In this document: positions 1-11,289 of the stretch, piece by piece
Position numbering within the stretch: the stretch's first letter is position 1
How the letters are laid out: each line of letters starts with the position of its first letter
From: Strongylocentrotus droebachiensis
Taxonomy: Eukaryota > Echinodermata > Echinoidea > Camarodonta > Strongylocentrotidae
Direction: 5' to 3'
Length of the DNA stretch: 64,000 nucleotides
Assembly: GCA_035222895.1 (NCBI GenBank)
Contig: JAVYIG010002207.1
Coordinates: 62,001-126,000 of the forward strand
Notes under the pieces: generated by a model
What the model was told of the DNA's origin: nothing
What the model saw: the letters and a program-made list of their open reading frames with translations, nothing else
The model's database searches: none
Translations under genes and position numbers: made by a program

Positions 1-330
1 CATATCCACTCGACCACGACACCTCTACCAATAGCTAGATGGGAATGACATCGTATTACTTCCCCTAACACTATAAATCTGTATCATGGAAACTACTCAA
101 ACCCTCCTAATGGTCCAATGTCTTATTGGTCCCTTGTCTCATTAAACCATTCCGTGTTTTAATTCTGATGTGGCATGGGACCAATGGGAATGAGAATAGA
201 TATATTCAGTTGGTCTAAGCCTTATGGTCTTCATAGGAACCTGGTTGTACGTAGGACATGTTGGACAAAAGGGGCATAGGATTATACAGATGTAATGTTA
301 TTTATGTTGTGAACGTTGGTAGGATGACCC

Positions 331-485
331 AGGGGCCCGTTTCACAATGCCTTTTTTCAATGACAAATGACAAAAATCAGTGACAAATCTGCTGATAACC
401 CATCAGAAGCAAGGATTTCAGTAGCTTATAACAAAAACTGTCATTTGTCATTGATGACAAGTTCTGTGAAATGCCCCCCCCCCCC
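331..485. repeat. Short MITE-like inverted repeat
   Basis: Starts GGGGCCCGTTTCACAATGCC and ends near TTCTGTGAAATGCCCC, giving roughly complementary ends, followed by a C homopolymer. The interior shares words with 61070-61195 (acaaatctg, aaggatttca, gcttataa). It lies next to the donor side of exon 8 of the minus SEC14-like gene. Confidence 0.5.
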
Positions 486-502
486 CGACCCCCAGCACTT
501 AC

Positions 503-647
503 CTTTGAAGACAACAACCTTTTTCCTGGTCTGCTCATTGAGGAATGGTTTAACGATGGAGTAGGCCAGAGGAAACATCCTAGGGGCTCTCACTACTATC
601 ACTTTATGAAGCAGCTCTGGATATTGCTGTTCACATTGCTGGATCAC
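503..647 (-). CDS. SEC14-like (minus) exon 8
   Basis: 145 nt; acceptor atgatacag, donor gtaagt. Encodes VIQQCEQQYPELLHKVIVV through NEQTRKKVVVFK, the lipid-exchange-gate end of the CRAL-TRIO domain. The upstream intron begins to look repetitive only about 33 bp before the acceptor (repeat 681-1015). The next exon is not in the window. Confidence 0.92.
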
Positions 648-3600
648 CTGTATCATCAACACATCAATAAGATGATACTTAAAGGCATCGTTTAACAATG
701 TTGAATCTGAGATGCAAGGCCCTACGTGTTATCTGTGTCTGTGATATGGTGTAATATTGAAGCCCTAAAAAATTGCGCTTCAAAATGATCATGTAGTGCC
801 TCAAGAAAGTAAAAAAAAATCTTTGAGTGACCGGTTTTACCATACCGGTACCGTACTCATTTTCCCCAATAGACTGTAGTGTTATAAAAACCTGTTAGGA
901 AAACGGCTTTTGAAATTTTTTGATTTCAAATCATAAATATCTTGATAACCAGACGGGCAATCGCCTTGTAAAAGTCATGGGATTCCTGACTGACCTAAAG
1001 GTTTATAATCATGATTGCAGCATGAGCTGAGTGAATCCAGGATTTTGTTTAGAATCTGAGGCAAAGAGTGATAGGGTCAGTCAGTGGGAACATGCTATGG
1101 CAATTAAATACTAAAACTGGGTAGAGCTGTTCACATTGATCAGTGATACAAACAATGATTTTGGTCTGCTCAGTAGTCAGTATGCTATGGTTTAACAACT
1201 CAGTAAGCTAAATAATAGGAAAGATACAATAGAATATATTTATGAAACATTTTTAACAGACTTTCATATTGGTTCTCTGCAGATACGTTTTTGCCCTTGA
1301 TCCTCTTTGAGTAAATAAGCTTTGCAGCATCTTTAACAGGTAGGGCATGAAAACATGTTTGTCCTACCTAGCAACAACTGATGTACACAATTCGCATAAT
1401 GACTATTGAAACACAATTACAGAGCTGCCAGCCTCGTGCAACCATAAAAAGGAACCATGATGGCAACCAAAAGGAATTTAAAGCAAAAAAAAAAAGGAAT
1501 TTAAAGCAAAAAAAAAGGAATTCATTAAAGCCCCACTGCACTACTTATAGCTACATGTACTTGCGCCCTCTATAAAGCAAACCATGCCTAATCAGTGTCT
1601 GTTGGTCCCCCATGATCCCCTTTTTCTTATAATTGAGAGCTGATTTGATGAGATAACCACCAGTCAGTGACCTTGCAGGGAGGTCTACTCCCCCTGGCTA
1701 AACTAGTACAGAGGGGATTTAAAGCGAAACTTACAACCACGCACGACACACTTTCAATGCAGAAATGCCATACCTCATGCTGTTATTTCCATATTAGGAC
1801 CTATACCAGTAGTTTATTTACAAGTAGGTATTTTTAAAAAAAAATTGGTGATATTATCAGCATTTCATTCTTTTTGAGAATAATTTTCTCTTCAAGTATG
1901 TTTTCAAGTACGTTTTAACCTTAGCTTTCTATTGAATTTGTGATCCAATCAACATTTTAGGGCAGTTGTTTGAATTTTTAAAAAAACGTATTACTGTAAT
2001 TTGGAGGAAAAAATGAATAGTTCTTGGAAAAATTTAATGGTTGGCAGCTCTGCAATTATTCATAAAAAAAGGAGAATGAAATCTTCTGTATCAAGTCACT
2101 TTACAACAACATATGCATTAGATTTGATCACATTATAAAAATGGCCTATTGTGCCATTCAAGGTCATTCATCAAGTAAAATGCACAATACATATCCAGTC
2201 ACAATCTCATAGCCACATCCACAACTCATGGGTGGGATGGCCTAATGCAAGGTTTGGGATCTGCCTGAGAAGGAAGTTTCTACGAACAACAAACAAAATA
2301 ATCTAGCAGACGGGTGCATACAGAAACTTAGTGTGGCAGTTTTGTGGACAGCTGTGGCATGAATACTATTGAATGGAATAAAATGTCCTAAAGCCCCACT
2401 GCACTACTTACAGCTACTTGCTCCCTCTATATAGCAAACAATGCCTAATCGGTGTCTGTTGGTCCCCCATGATCCTCTTTTTCTTATGTTAATTGAGAGC
2501 TCATTTGATGAGATAATGAAACCACCTGTCAGTGACCTTGCAGGGAGGTCTAATCCCCCTGGCAAAACTAGTACAGACAGGCTTTCACTTGCAGTAGTGA
2601 AATAACAACTTGTGTGCATCAGGTTTTAGACTTGCTCACTTACACTTGTAGTGAATTGTACACCCGGCTTCCATAGATGATGATGTCCAAGGTTCTCCAT
2701 GTCTACTATATAGTAGACACCAACTATTTGTCTCTTCAGCTGCAAAGATGAAACATTTAATCAATCAAATTCAAATCAGTTCCATGACGAGTATTGTATC
2801 TCTGTCATCATATTTTCATTTTGCATCAATAATACTACAGCATTTGCAATGTACCATCGATCTAGTAAACTATTCTGAGGTGCAGAGGGAAATTAATTTA
2901 ATCAAATTAATAATGAGAGCAAAATGTGATGCATTCACTTCCAAATTGTTATTATTTCCACAATAATTGGACTGACATACGTATAAAAGCTAACAAAATT
3001 AAACCTGGTTTAACTTACTTGATTTCATGAGATTCTTCTTGATTTCATTTCCAAACCACAACATTAGATAATTTAAGAAAAAGAAGAGTGGCAGAAAAAA
3101 GAAAAAACAGGAGGGGATAAGACGCAAAACCTAAATTCCATTTGGCTTTAAGTCAATAGACAAATTATCCATTTGATTTGGTTTAAACCTTTTATGAATA
3201 CAGCTGTTGTTTATTATTCTCACCTTTTCTGTTTGTGAGATGACGTCTCGCTGTAATGACTCAAGGGTTTTGATGTAAAACTTTGTAGCATCAGAAACTG
3301 TGACAGAGTGCAGTAAGCCTGGCAAGAAGATAAAAACACAATCAAATGTTTTCAGGGATGTTTGACATGAGATGCTAAAGAAGTATTGACGTACGGTAGA
3401 TCTTTTTAGATGTCTAATTATTAAAAACTGAATTCTTCAAATGATAATAACATGATAACCTCTGTAAAGGCTGTTGAGTAATGTAATGCACACTCTTTAT
3501 TATTCCAAAAAATACAAAAATAAAAAACAAAAAAATAAAAAACCCTGCAGGGACAGTAATGGAGTGCTCTTTACTTGCTTTAACATTTAAATGAAATGTC

Positions 3601-4521
3601 ATAAACTTTTTTTGGGGTAATTCTAGTGAGATTTTAAAAAGCTATCAAATTGGGTGATTGGTCGTATTTGATACTGTGCATTATGGAGGATACCAATAGC
3701 ATTTTAATTCTCATTGAAGTATATTTCACGTATGAGAGATTATGAGACCATCTTGCAGCACAAACAACTGGCAAATATAGGGATGGGGGAACAAAGAGCT
3801 GGGGGTGTTTCACAAAGATCCTAAATTGAACTTAGAATAATGGAGATCCATTTGTAGCCTTAAAAAATAAATATATTAAAAAGCGAAAGTTTAAGTATTT
3901 TTGACTTTTTATGAATTCCACATCAAGAACATGAAAACTCCTTGATAATAGAAAATATGAATGATTTGAATCAACATTTTTATGCCTGTACAAAATATTT
4001 TCATAGATGCTAACGGCTTTCCATAATTGTTAAGTCCAACTTAGAGATAAGTTTAACTTAGGATCTTTGTGAAACATCCCCAGAACTAGTACCGGTAGTG
4101 ATACGACACATTATGAATATGTAGTCGTATGTGTGGAGAAATCAGGAGAGAAAATTTACCTTTGAAGTCAACATTTCCTATGGGATCAAGATAAACTGGA
4201 CGTCCATCTTTAGCATTTCCCAGTTTGCCCCCAGGTTTATATTTTTGTAAAACCTGCAACAGAGAGAGAGATAAAGAGGGAAGGAGAGAGAAGAGTAATA
4301 ATAATAATATGGGGCTCTTGTATAGCGCTCATATCGGTCAGACTTGACACTCCTGGCGTTCCTGATTATTACCCTGGCTTTAGCACGGCTGCCATACGGC
4401 GCTCTAGCATATCAAGAAATTAATTCCTGCCAAGTACCGATTTACATCACCTGGGTTGAGTGGGGCAAATGTAGATCAATGTCTTGCCCAAGGACATTAG
4501 TGCCGCGGCAGGACTTGAACC

Positions 4522-4559
<38 letters not shown>

Positions 4560-7500
4560 AATAAATAGGAAAGAAAGAAGGGGGAAATGGAAAAAGAGAG
4601 TGAAAAAGTGAATGTTCTCCAGTAGAGATTCTACACTGACATTAAAGTTGTATTTACCTCTGGTTCTTTGTATTCAGAATATAGTTGGCTGATCTTATTC
4701 TCCTCTCTCCATAAAACATTCTAATGAAAAATTAAAAAAAATAAAGAATTTTTTTAAATCAAAATGAAATAATTCAGGTATGCACCAATATTTAACCTAA
4801 ATACAAAATGTGCTTTTATGTTTGATTTCCTATTAGCACTTTTAGTCAATGGAAACAAGGGTGCTCATCCGATATTTTACACATTATACATCACACACGT
4901 TAAGACGGTAATCATCTGATAAATACAATGTACATACTAAACGTATGCGATTAAAAAGTACACTTTCTTGATAAGGGAAACCACTGTGATTTTTTTACTT
5001 TTGTTACTTCATTCAAATTGCTGATTATTTATTTCACATGATGATCACATGAGGACATTTGGTATTCAATCATTAAAACATGTTAGTAATGGTAAGAACA
5101 TAATTAATTGTATTTTTCAAGTCATCTATAAAGACATGCATATCAGGCAAACGTACTTGCTTTGCCATCTGGCTCTTTCAGTAGATTATGAACTCACAGG
5201 TTATGAATTAGACAACCATTAATAACAAATTAAACAACAAAAAAACAAATTCAGTAGTGCATGACAAATACTTGGGTAAAAAGTAGGAAAATCAATCTGA
5301 TGTAAAAATCATATATTGGGTCTGAATGTCTTTTCATACCTTTCTAAACATGCTCTCTGATTTCTTCAGGTTGAAATTTCTGGCTGCATCGAAAAAGATA
5401 CAACAAAGGGGGGAAAGGGAAACAAATACATCTGAGTATTTCACAAAGAATTGTCAAAATGCAAAATTATATCATGAGATTTTAAAAGTATGTCAATCGG
5501 CTGAGGGCCAACATCAATGGTGAATGGGTGATATCATTTGTTTACATTTCAATTGTATTGTTATCTTTAACATCTTACTATTTCAATGGATTGAACATCA
5601 TTATTAAAGGTTAAATATTTTATGAGAATCATTGGAAAATAAAATCTTGATTACATTTGAAGATTGATATATAAAGCAGAGAAGCGAAAAGCAACAGATT
5701 ACTGAATGCTTGAGAAAAATCCTATGATTCATGATAACTATGGTATGAGTTCTGATAGTCCAACCACAAGAGAATTGTGCTTATTTATTCATATGCATTC
5801 ATAAGTTTGCCTGATAATTCGCAAACCTTCATATAAATTTACACACATCTGTTCCACAAAGCTCAAGCAAAGCAACTTCCATAATGCAAGACACCAACAG
5901 GTGCCGGGACACATGGGCGCTCAAAGTTTGGATGCCCAAAATTTTCAATTTTCAATTCAGAGCCCTTAAAAAATTAGTGTGGAGCCCTGCATAACGACTT
6001 TCACAAGATCTAATTATCTACTAATTACAAATTCACACATAAGAGAATTCTACATATTAGGGTTATCATTTTCAATCAAATTTGATGTGCTTATTGACAA
6101 AAGCCACAAAGAAAATGATGGCTAAATCATCAACAATTTTGTAAACACTTAGTTACACCAATCTTGTGGTCGATCTGTCATAGCCCCTGCCCCACAGTTA
6201 TTGTCAGGGCCATGTTATATAAAACTTGTCATCTCTAACATGTTAATTAATAGTTAAAATAAGCTCCTGTAATACTTGAACTTTTTTGTCCAATAAGGGG
6301 GGGGGGGGCTGAAGTATTTGGGCTTTTTATAACAGGACTCTCTAATAAAGACACCACTTACCTTTAAGGAATCTGAGAAGCCAATAATCATTGTGGTATG
6401 GCTGAAGAACATCTGACACCTTCTCACGAAACTGGTTTATGATAAAGAATAAAAAACACAGAGAGAAAAAACACATGACTTCCAGAATCTTAAAGGTAAA
6501 GACCAGTATTGGTAACGCCCCAATTTCAAAAAATGAAATGGAAGCTCTCATTACCAATCATGTGAAAGAATATGTTTTGACTAATACATGATGATAACAA
6601 ATTTGCCGGGAAACCGCCTACTAATTCATATATTTGGTAAATTGGTTTCTCTCATGGTCCTGTGAGAGATATAGGGTAGTCCCATATACATCTTTCTGTG
6701 TATAGCGCTTGTAACTTTACGAAGAATGGGCCAAATTTCTTATCATTTTGATGATTCCAGAACCTTGCAGATGCTAGATGCTAGATGATCAACCTTTTCT
6801 GATCGATTCCACAACGTTTCTTTCACAATTCAATCGCATGACCATAACTGGTCTTTAGCTTTAATAAGAAATAGGCTAAGGGATTTAAAGTTACAACATC
6901 TGGTAATACACTGAGGAGGAACATTTGCCTGATATTTCACAGACCTCAGTTATACAGATCTGCTCCCCAGGGAGCAATCCCAGCAATTAAGGGAATGACT
7001 GTTGCAAGATTTTATCAAAAATTCACAAGTGAAAGGGAATGTGACGAACTGCAAGAAGATCTAGACAGGTTCCAGGACTGAGAGAAGACGTGGAAGATGG
7101 AATTCCATCCCTCCAACCAAGTACCAGGTCTTGCGAGTGACCAACACGAAGAAGCCACTTCTAGGCCAGTACACCATCCATGGCCATCAGCTGGAACACA
7201 TCAACTCAGCCAAGTACCTCGGGTTCAATCGATCAGAAGCTGAACTTCAATGCCCATGTAGATGCCAGTCAAGAAGGCAAACTCTGTCGGTGCCTTCCTG
7301 TGCAGTAACTTCGGACTATGTAACCAAAAGATCAAGGAGGCTACGTATGTCGGATACACTAGACCCACAGTGGAGTATGCTGCAACAGCATGGGATCCGC
7401 ACACCCGAAGAAACATGAACAAGGTCAAAATTGTTCCAACGCAGGAGTGCGTGGTACCGGTACGTCTGTGTTGACTACTCTTGTTGTGTCTACGATCGTA

Positions 7501-8050
7501 CCAGCAGTGTTACAGCTATGATGAACAAACTACAATGGCCCTCGCTAGTTAGCAGACGTCTGCAACAGAGATGCCAAGTTCAAAGATTAGCTGTGTTACT
7601 GTTAGCTGTGCGTGACATTTTCATGACTCGGCGCGCGAGCGAGGGTATAGCGTACATGATGTAGAGGGTATAGCGTACATGATGTAGAGTGTACGTTTAG
7701 AAATTACGCGATTGATGAAGATTAAGCTCATTTTATGGTATGTTTTAGTAGCAGGAGTTACGGGTCAAAAATGAATACGAAAGTACACTAGCAGACTAGC
7801 GCCCCGATCTTATCTACACGGCCACGGCGGAGAGCTTTACCAGCAGCGCAACATGGAGCCCCGCCCTCGCCAGCGGGCCCGGCGAAATCAACTGCTTATA
7901 CCGGGGCGGTGGACCGAGGCCGAGGGCGAGGTCAATTTTCGAGACTCATTCACTGACTAACACTCATACTTAAACATTAAAGACACATACCTTGACCAAC
8001 TGTTCTCGTTGTTTGGGAGACAACATGAGATCTACTGCTCCTGCTTCCAT
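503..8050 (-). CDS. SEC14-like lipid-transfer protein, 5' eight exons (3' part outside window)
   Basis: Coding exons in transcript order: 8050-7991, 6431-6362, 5383-5340, 4720-4658, 4253-4160, 3318-3224, 2739-2644, 647-503. All introns are GT-AG and the phases join without a stop, giving 222 residues plus one base. The start is the ATG at 8050 (MEAGAVDLMLSPKQREQL). Residues 20-60 are a CRAL-TRIO_N region (VSDVLQPYHNDYWLLRFLKA, then NFNLKKSESMFRK). From about residue 75 comes the CRAL-TRIO lipid-binding fold (KDGRPVYLDPIGNVDFKG, VVRAPRMFPLAYSIVKPF). Known members (SEC14L1-6, tocopherol-associated protein) bind hydrophobic ligands such as tocopherol, squalene or phosphoinositides and move them between membranes; the ligand here is unknown. 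The remaining CRAL-TRIO residues and any GOLD domain would lie left of position 1. Exon sizes match those of the divergent neighbour at 8826-35262 exactly, so the two are inverted duplicates. Family assignment is firm; orthology to one SEC14L member is not. Confidence 0.93.
681..1015. repeat. ~330-bp interspersed repeat (copy 1; copy 2 inverted at 53885-54190)
   Basis: Shares with the reverse complement of 53885-54190 the words TTAACAATGTTGAATCTGAG-like start, GAGTGACCGGTTTTACCATA-like centre and ctgacctaaaggttta end. Both ends resemble TTAAAGG/CCTAAAG, so a MITE is likely. Confidence 0.6.
1420..2052. mobile_element. DNA transposon, CAGAGCTGCC TIR family, copy 1 (6-bp flanks CAATTA)
   Basis: Left end CAGAGCTGCCAGCC at 1420, right end GGTTGGCAGCTCTG ending 2052. 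CAATTA flanks both sides (1414-1419 and 2053-2058). The right portion (about 1790-2052) matches 27046-27345 in inverted orientation. No transposase ORF. A ~190-bp TTAA-flanked MITE is nested at about 1525-1722. Confidence 0.8.
1525..1722. mobile_element. ~190-bp TTAA-flanked MITE, copy A
   Basis: TTAAAGCCCCACTGCACTAC at the left, GGGGATTTAAA at the right. Five copies are recognisable in the window (A 1525, B 2389, C 14236, D 54816, E 58210). Nested inside the element 1420-2052. Confidence 0.75.
2389..2586. mobile_element. ~190-bp TTAA-type MITE, copy B
   Basis: Begins TAAAGCCCCACTGCACTAC and follows copy A closely (TGTTGGTCCCCCATGATCC shared) to about 2586. The terminal TTAA is degraded. It ends about 60 bp downstream of exon 7 of the minus SEC14-like gene. 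Confidence 0.7.
2644..2739 (-). CDS. SEC14-like (minus) exon 7
   Basis: 96 nt, phase 0; acceptor tttgcag, donor gtaagt. Encodes LKRQIVGVYYIVDMENLGHH and 12 more residues, the central strand of the CRAL-TRIO fold. It contains no long ORF of its own and was found by looking for the counterpart of the paralogue's exon 7. Confidence 0.88.
3224..3318 (-). CDS. SEC14-like (minus) exon 6
   Basis: 95 nt; acceptor cttgccag, donor gtgaga. Encodes GLLHSVTVSDATKFYIKTLE and 12 further residues, matching GLLHAVTQTDLMKFYIK in the paralogue. Confidence 0.92.
3801..4082. mobile_element. ~280-bp MITE with GTTTCACAAAGATCCTAA termini
   Basis: Left GGGGTGTTTCACAAAGATCC, right GGATCTTTGTGAAACATCCC, an almost perfect TIR. 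A second copy at 61196-61920 is split by another element. Confidence 0.75.
4160..4253 (-). CDS. SEC14-like (minus) exon 5
   Basis: 94 nt; acceptor tgttgcag, donor gtaaat. Encodes the start of the lipid-binding fold, VLQKYKPGGKLGNAKDGRPV then YLDPIGNVDFK. The KDGRPV-YLDP motif is a SEC14L hallmark. Confidence 0.92.
4291..4523 (-). repeat. tRNA-derived SINE, partial copy
   Basis: Contains cttgtatagcgctcat, gctttagcacggctgcca and ggcaggacttgaacccc, in common with the fuller copy at 57771-58056. The box-B end is degraded and a GA microsatellite (4525-4555) abuts it. Confidence 0.65.
4525..4555. repeat. (GA)n microsatellite
   Basis: Uninterrupted GA dinucleotides following the partial SINE. A shorter GA tract lies at 4260-4272. 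Confidence 0.9.
4658..4720 (-). CDS. SEC14-like (minus) exon 4
   Basis: 63 nt, phase 0 at both ends; acceptor cattag, donor gtaaat. Encodes NVLWREENKISQLYSEYKEP and one more residue, aligning with DIVWREENK... of the paralogue. Confidence 0.9.
5340..5383 (-). CDS. SEC14-like (minus) exon 3
   Basis: 44 nt; acceptor gatgcag, donor gtatga. With the carried base it reads ARNFNLKKSESMFRK, the segment typical of SEC14L proteins. Confidence 0.9.
6362..6431 (-). CDS. SEC14-like (minus) exon 2
   Basis: 70 nt; acceptor ...aaccag, donor gtaagt. Encodes FREKVSDVLQPYHNDYWLL and following residues, the start of the CRAL-TRIO_N helices. Ends in phase 1. Confidence 0.9.
6490..6864. mobile_element. 375-bp TTAA-flanked MITE, copy 1
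   Basis: TTAAAGGTAAAGACCAGTAT at the left, GGTCTTTAGCTTTAA at the right. Nearly identical to the 375-bp copy at 18201-18575. TTAA at both ends suggests a piggyBac-like TTAA target duplication. Lies in intron 1 of the minus SEC14-like gene. Confidence 0.8.
7000..7450 (+). pseudogene. Non-LTR retrotransposon reverse-transcriptase remnant
   Basis: Conceptual pieces in shifting frames read LQEDLDRFQ, then KTWKMEFHP, then YQVLRVTNTKKPLLGQYTIH, SAKYLG, NSVGAFLCSNFGLCNQKIKE and GYTRPTVEYAATAWDPHTRR. This is the C-terminal end of a jockey/CR1-like reverse transcriptase. Internal stops and at least two frameshifts show it is dead. It sits within intron 1 of the minus SEC14-like gene, on the opposite strand. 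Confidence 0.8.
7641..7686. repeat. 23-bp tandem duplication
   Basis: Two adjacent copies of a 23-bp unit beginning gagggtatagcgtacatg. It leads into a GC-rich, CpG-containing block (about 7790-7935) unlike the AT-rich surroundings. Confidence 0.85.
7991..8050 (-). CDS. SEC14-like (minus) exon 1
   Basis: Encodes the first 20 residues from the ATG at 8050-8048; the donor is gtatgt just left of 7991. It ends in phase 0, like exon 1 of the plus-strand paralogue, and both are exactly 60 nt. Confidence 0.85.
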
Positions 8051-8825
8051 AACTCTAAAAGATTACCACAATATTGGACAAATCAGGATTTCATTGCAAC
8101 AACGCACGCATCACTCGCACAACAATATTCATGTAGGGTCTATGCACCAGCCGCTCCGGTTTAATTTAGCAACATTATAGGCAAAACTGTCATGTTTATT
8201 ACGCGAAACGACTGGACGCACTAATTGTATGAAATAATTGAAGTGTGCAGTATAGTCTGCATACACAAAAATTATTTAAGACTTAAAAATACAATTCCAT
8301 AAAGTTTTGAGCCTAGCTTTACATTTCAGTCTATAGTATTACCAGGAGTAGTATAATACAGGATCTGGGAAGTGTAATATACCGTGAAGTCTCTATATGC
8401 TTTATTCTAACACGTTTCCGACACTCCGTTCCTCACTATAAAGACACTAAAGACTGCTAAAAATGTGTGCATGTAGACTAAGTGCAGTGCTGCATGCATG
8501 ATGTGAGTTGTTTATCTTCTGAGTATCATTTCATTGCAGTTCAGAGATCGAGAGCGTGTGAAGAGCTACTGTTGTGCGGCTGACCAGGCCACCGGGAGCT
8601 GAAAACTTTTGTGGGAAAGGCTATTTCAAGTTCATTTCTGAATTATTTTGATCACATTAGGCCTACACGCATTATCTCTGGTTCCATTCTTCCAATCAGT
8701 TTCATCAGTAGCCGCCCATACAACATTCACTGCAGCTACATAACACTACCTACACTACAGCTAGCGCTATCCCAAGCGAGCCACTGCACAATAGCTTGAG
8801 GAACGGATTAAAGGAGCGTTTTAAA
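8051..8825. promoter_or_regulatory. Shared head-to-head intergenic region (probable bidirectional promoter)
   Basis: The 775 bp between the two divergent start codons must hold both 5' UTRs and both promoters. I see no convincing TATA box and no transposon in it, whereas flanking introns are full of them. Transcription start sites cannot be fixed from sequence. The regulatory role is inferred from geometry alone. Confidence 0.6.
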
Positions 8826-8885
8826 ATGGCCACAGAAGCTGAAAAACTGGGAATAACATCCAAGCAGTATGATACATTCTTGAAG
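8826..8885 (+). CDS. SEC14-like (plus) exon 1
   Basis: First 20 codons (MATEAEKLGITSKQYDTFLK); context aaaATGG is a good Kozak match and the donor is gtaaat. 60 nt, as in the paralogue. Confidence 0.88.
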
Positions 8886-11258
8886 GTAAATTAGATCCAG
8901 ATTTAGCATTGTTGTTGTTATTGTTATAGTTTATTTCAAGACGAAAGGCGATGCATTTTGTCATTAGATAAGAGTAAATTATTTGCACATTATTGAGAAC
9001 GTTTCCAAATGAGCGTTTGTTGTGTGGTGATCAGCTGGGAAGGGGTGGGGTGGGTGTGGCTGGAAAGGGAGTTGGTTTCTTGAGCTGAGGATCGAAAGCA
9101 GTGATAGATTGGGGACGGTTAGTTTTGAAAGATGAGGAACTCTTCCATGTAAGTGTTTACTTACTTTACTTACTTACTTTGGTGTCGAGGCTTGAAGCTT
9201 CAGCTTATGTGCCCCTCTTTACTGCATTGGATTCGCGTTCGGACTTCCAATTGAAATTCTATTCAGTTCAATCAATTTTTAAGTCTAGAATTATTTAAAA
9301 GTTCTTGATGACAATCAGGTTTTGAAATATACTTTTAAGTAATAATGAAAAAACCTTAATAAAGCGATGATTTAGATCTCAGAAAGTTGACAAATATATT
9401 TATTTTTGTTTGTTAAATGGCTGTGCGGTCTGGAAGAAAATCATGGGGAAAAAACCCTCTGAAGTGATTGCTCTTTAAATACCCTTCAAAAGTCCTCAAT
9501 TTGCTCAAATTTGTAAAATGACAAGAAATAGATGAAGAGTTTGAACCAAACATGGCTGAATATCACTAGTCTCTAAATGTTGCTATCAAGCAAGCAACAT
9601 TTTAGACATTTCATAATGTTGCTAAGGTACATTTGTCATTAACAATATATCAGATGAGGTATAACATATTCAAAGAAAAACTTGACTAGACTACCATGAC
9701 ACCAGGCTTGTAGATCTATTGAAAATTTGAACTAGATGTTTGATGATTCAGGTCAGATCTTTTGTGCTGGTAACATTTCCACTGGTTTTCTTGAAATTGG
9801 GAAGGGTTACAGTTAGAGAATATATATCTTGCCTGGTGACAGTTTAGCTAAAGGAATATAAATAAAACACAGGGAATTTCTAAAATTTTGATTTTAACAT
9901 CAGTTGCAAAAATATTTTAATTTTGTACATCCAAGGGCAAATTTATGCTCCACTTTTCCAAAACAATATACCAGCAAGTTTATCAATTAGGAAAAATAGT
10001 CATCCTCTTGCAGAAAGGCTTCTTTAACTTCATACAGGGGTCGTTATGAAAAAGCATGTCATACATGTATCTAGGACACAAATATGAGAAATATATTCTT
10101 TGGAAATGTAAGAAGTTCCTGATATACAGGGAAAACACAGAGGGCTGATGGCATGGCCAATTCAGAAAATAATGACCTCCTTGTGCTTTTAGGTATTCCT
10201 CAAACTTACACTGATCTTTCCAATGTTTCAACTTTCATCTAGAAAACCCAACAGAGTCTGTATATACAGACTACTAGTCGGATGTTGACAGAGTTATATC
10301 ATAAAAATCAGTACTTAGGTAATTGAATGAGGAGGATTACTACCTGTATGTAAGAACACTATGGTGACCTCACCAAACCAAGGAGACTAAAAAATGTTGA
10401 AAGTAAAGTGTTTGAAACTTTGAATGGTCAATCCTTCATGTTAAATACAATCATAAGTTCTTGACCCTCTATGCGTATTGTCCACTCTAGCTGTATTGTT
10501 ACTTTTGTTGGGTTTTACAAATTTATTCAATGATTTGTGGTGAGCCTGTTATTGAATAAATTTGAATTGGTTTACCTCTAACAAAATGTCCTGTATTCCT
10601 GTAAAGGTAGGTTGATTGAAATAGTAGAGGGGCCAGAAAAAAAAGGGGGGGGGGGAAGGGTTGCCCGACAAGGGACTATAGTGTACCTTTCGTTATCTGA
10701 TTTAAAGTGAATTTGAGATGCCTTAAAAATCTCATATACACATTTTTGTTTAATTACTATTACTATCATTAGTCATCATTACTATTATTGTTGTTGTTAT
10801 AGTGATTATTATTATTTTTTCGGGTATAATCATTATTATTTTTATTGCCATTATCATTTTTTTTTTATGAGGGAAATCTTTAATGAAAATAATTTCATGA
10901 GAAAGGAGGTGAAGGTATAGTTTTGTTTGTAGTGGTTTTATTTACTTTCTGTCATGTGATTCTTAGTGAATTTCTCTTTTCTCTGTCTTATGTTCGTTCA
11001 TTTTCAAGTTTAAAGATCGAGTGTCGGATGCTATTCAGCCCTACCATGATGACTATTGGCTGCGGCGGTTCTTGAGAGGTAAGATGCAGGCTAAAAGAAA
11101 GAGTATGATTGAATTAATGAAGCGATGGTTTTGTGCTGGTAGATCATCACTGTTCATGAACACATACACAAGCATCATATTACTGGTATAAATTATATTA
11201 CTTCATTATTGCAGTTGTTTCTGCATTAAGTTTAAAAATAAAAATGCCAATCTGAACC

Positions 11259-11289
<31 letters not shown>

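Noticed and set aside
1..330. Next exon of the minus SEC14-like gene (104-nt equivalent)
   Set aside because: No reading frame in 1-500 resembles DNFKEVLLKYIDAE-like sequence with suitable splice sites; it must lie left of the window.
441..698. ATG at 698 as a gene start for the peptide containing VIQQCEQQYPELLHK
   Set aside because: The upstream residues come from intron sequence; acceptor, phase and paralogue show the coding part begins at 647 as an internal exon.
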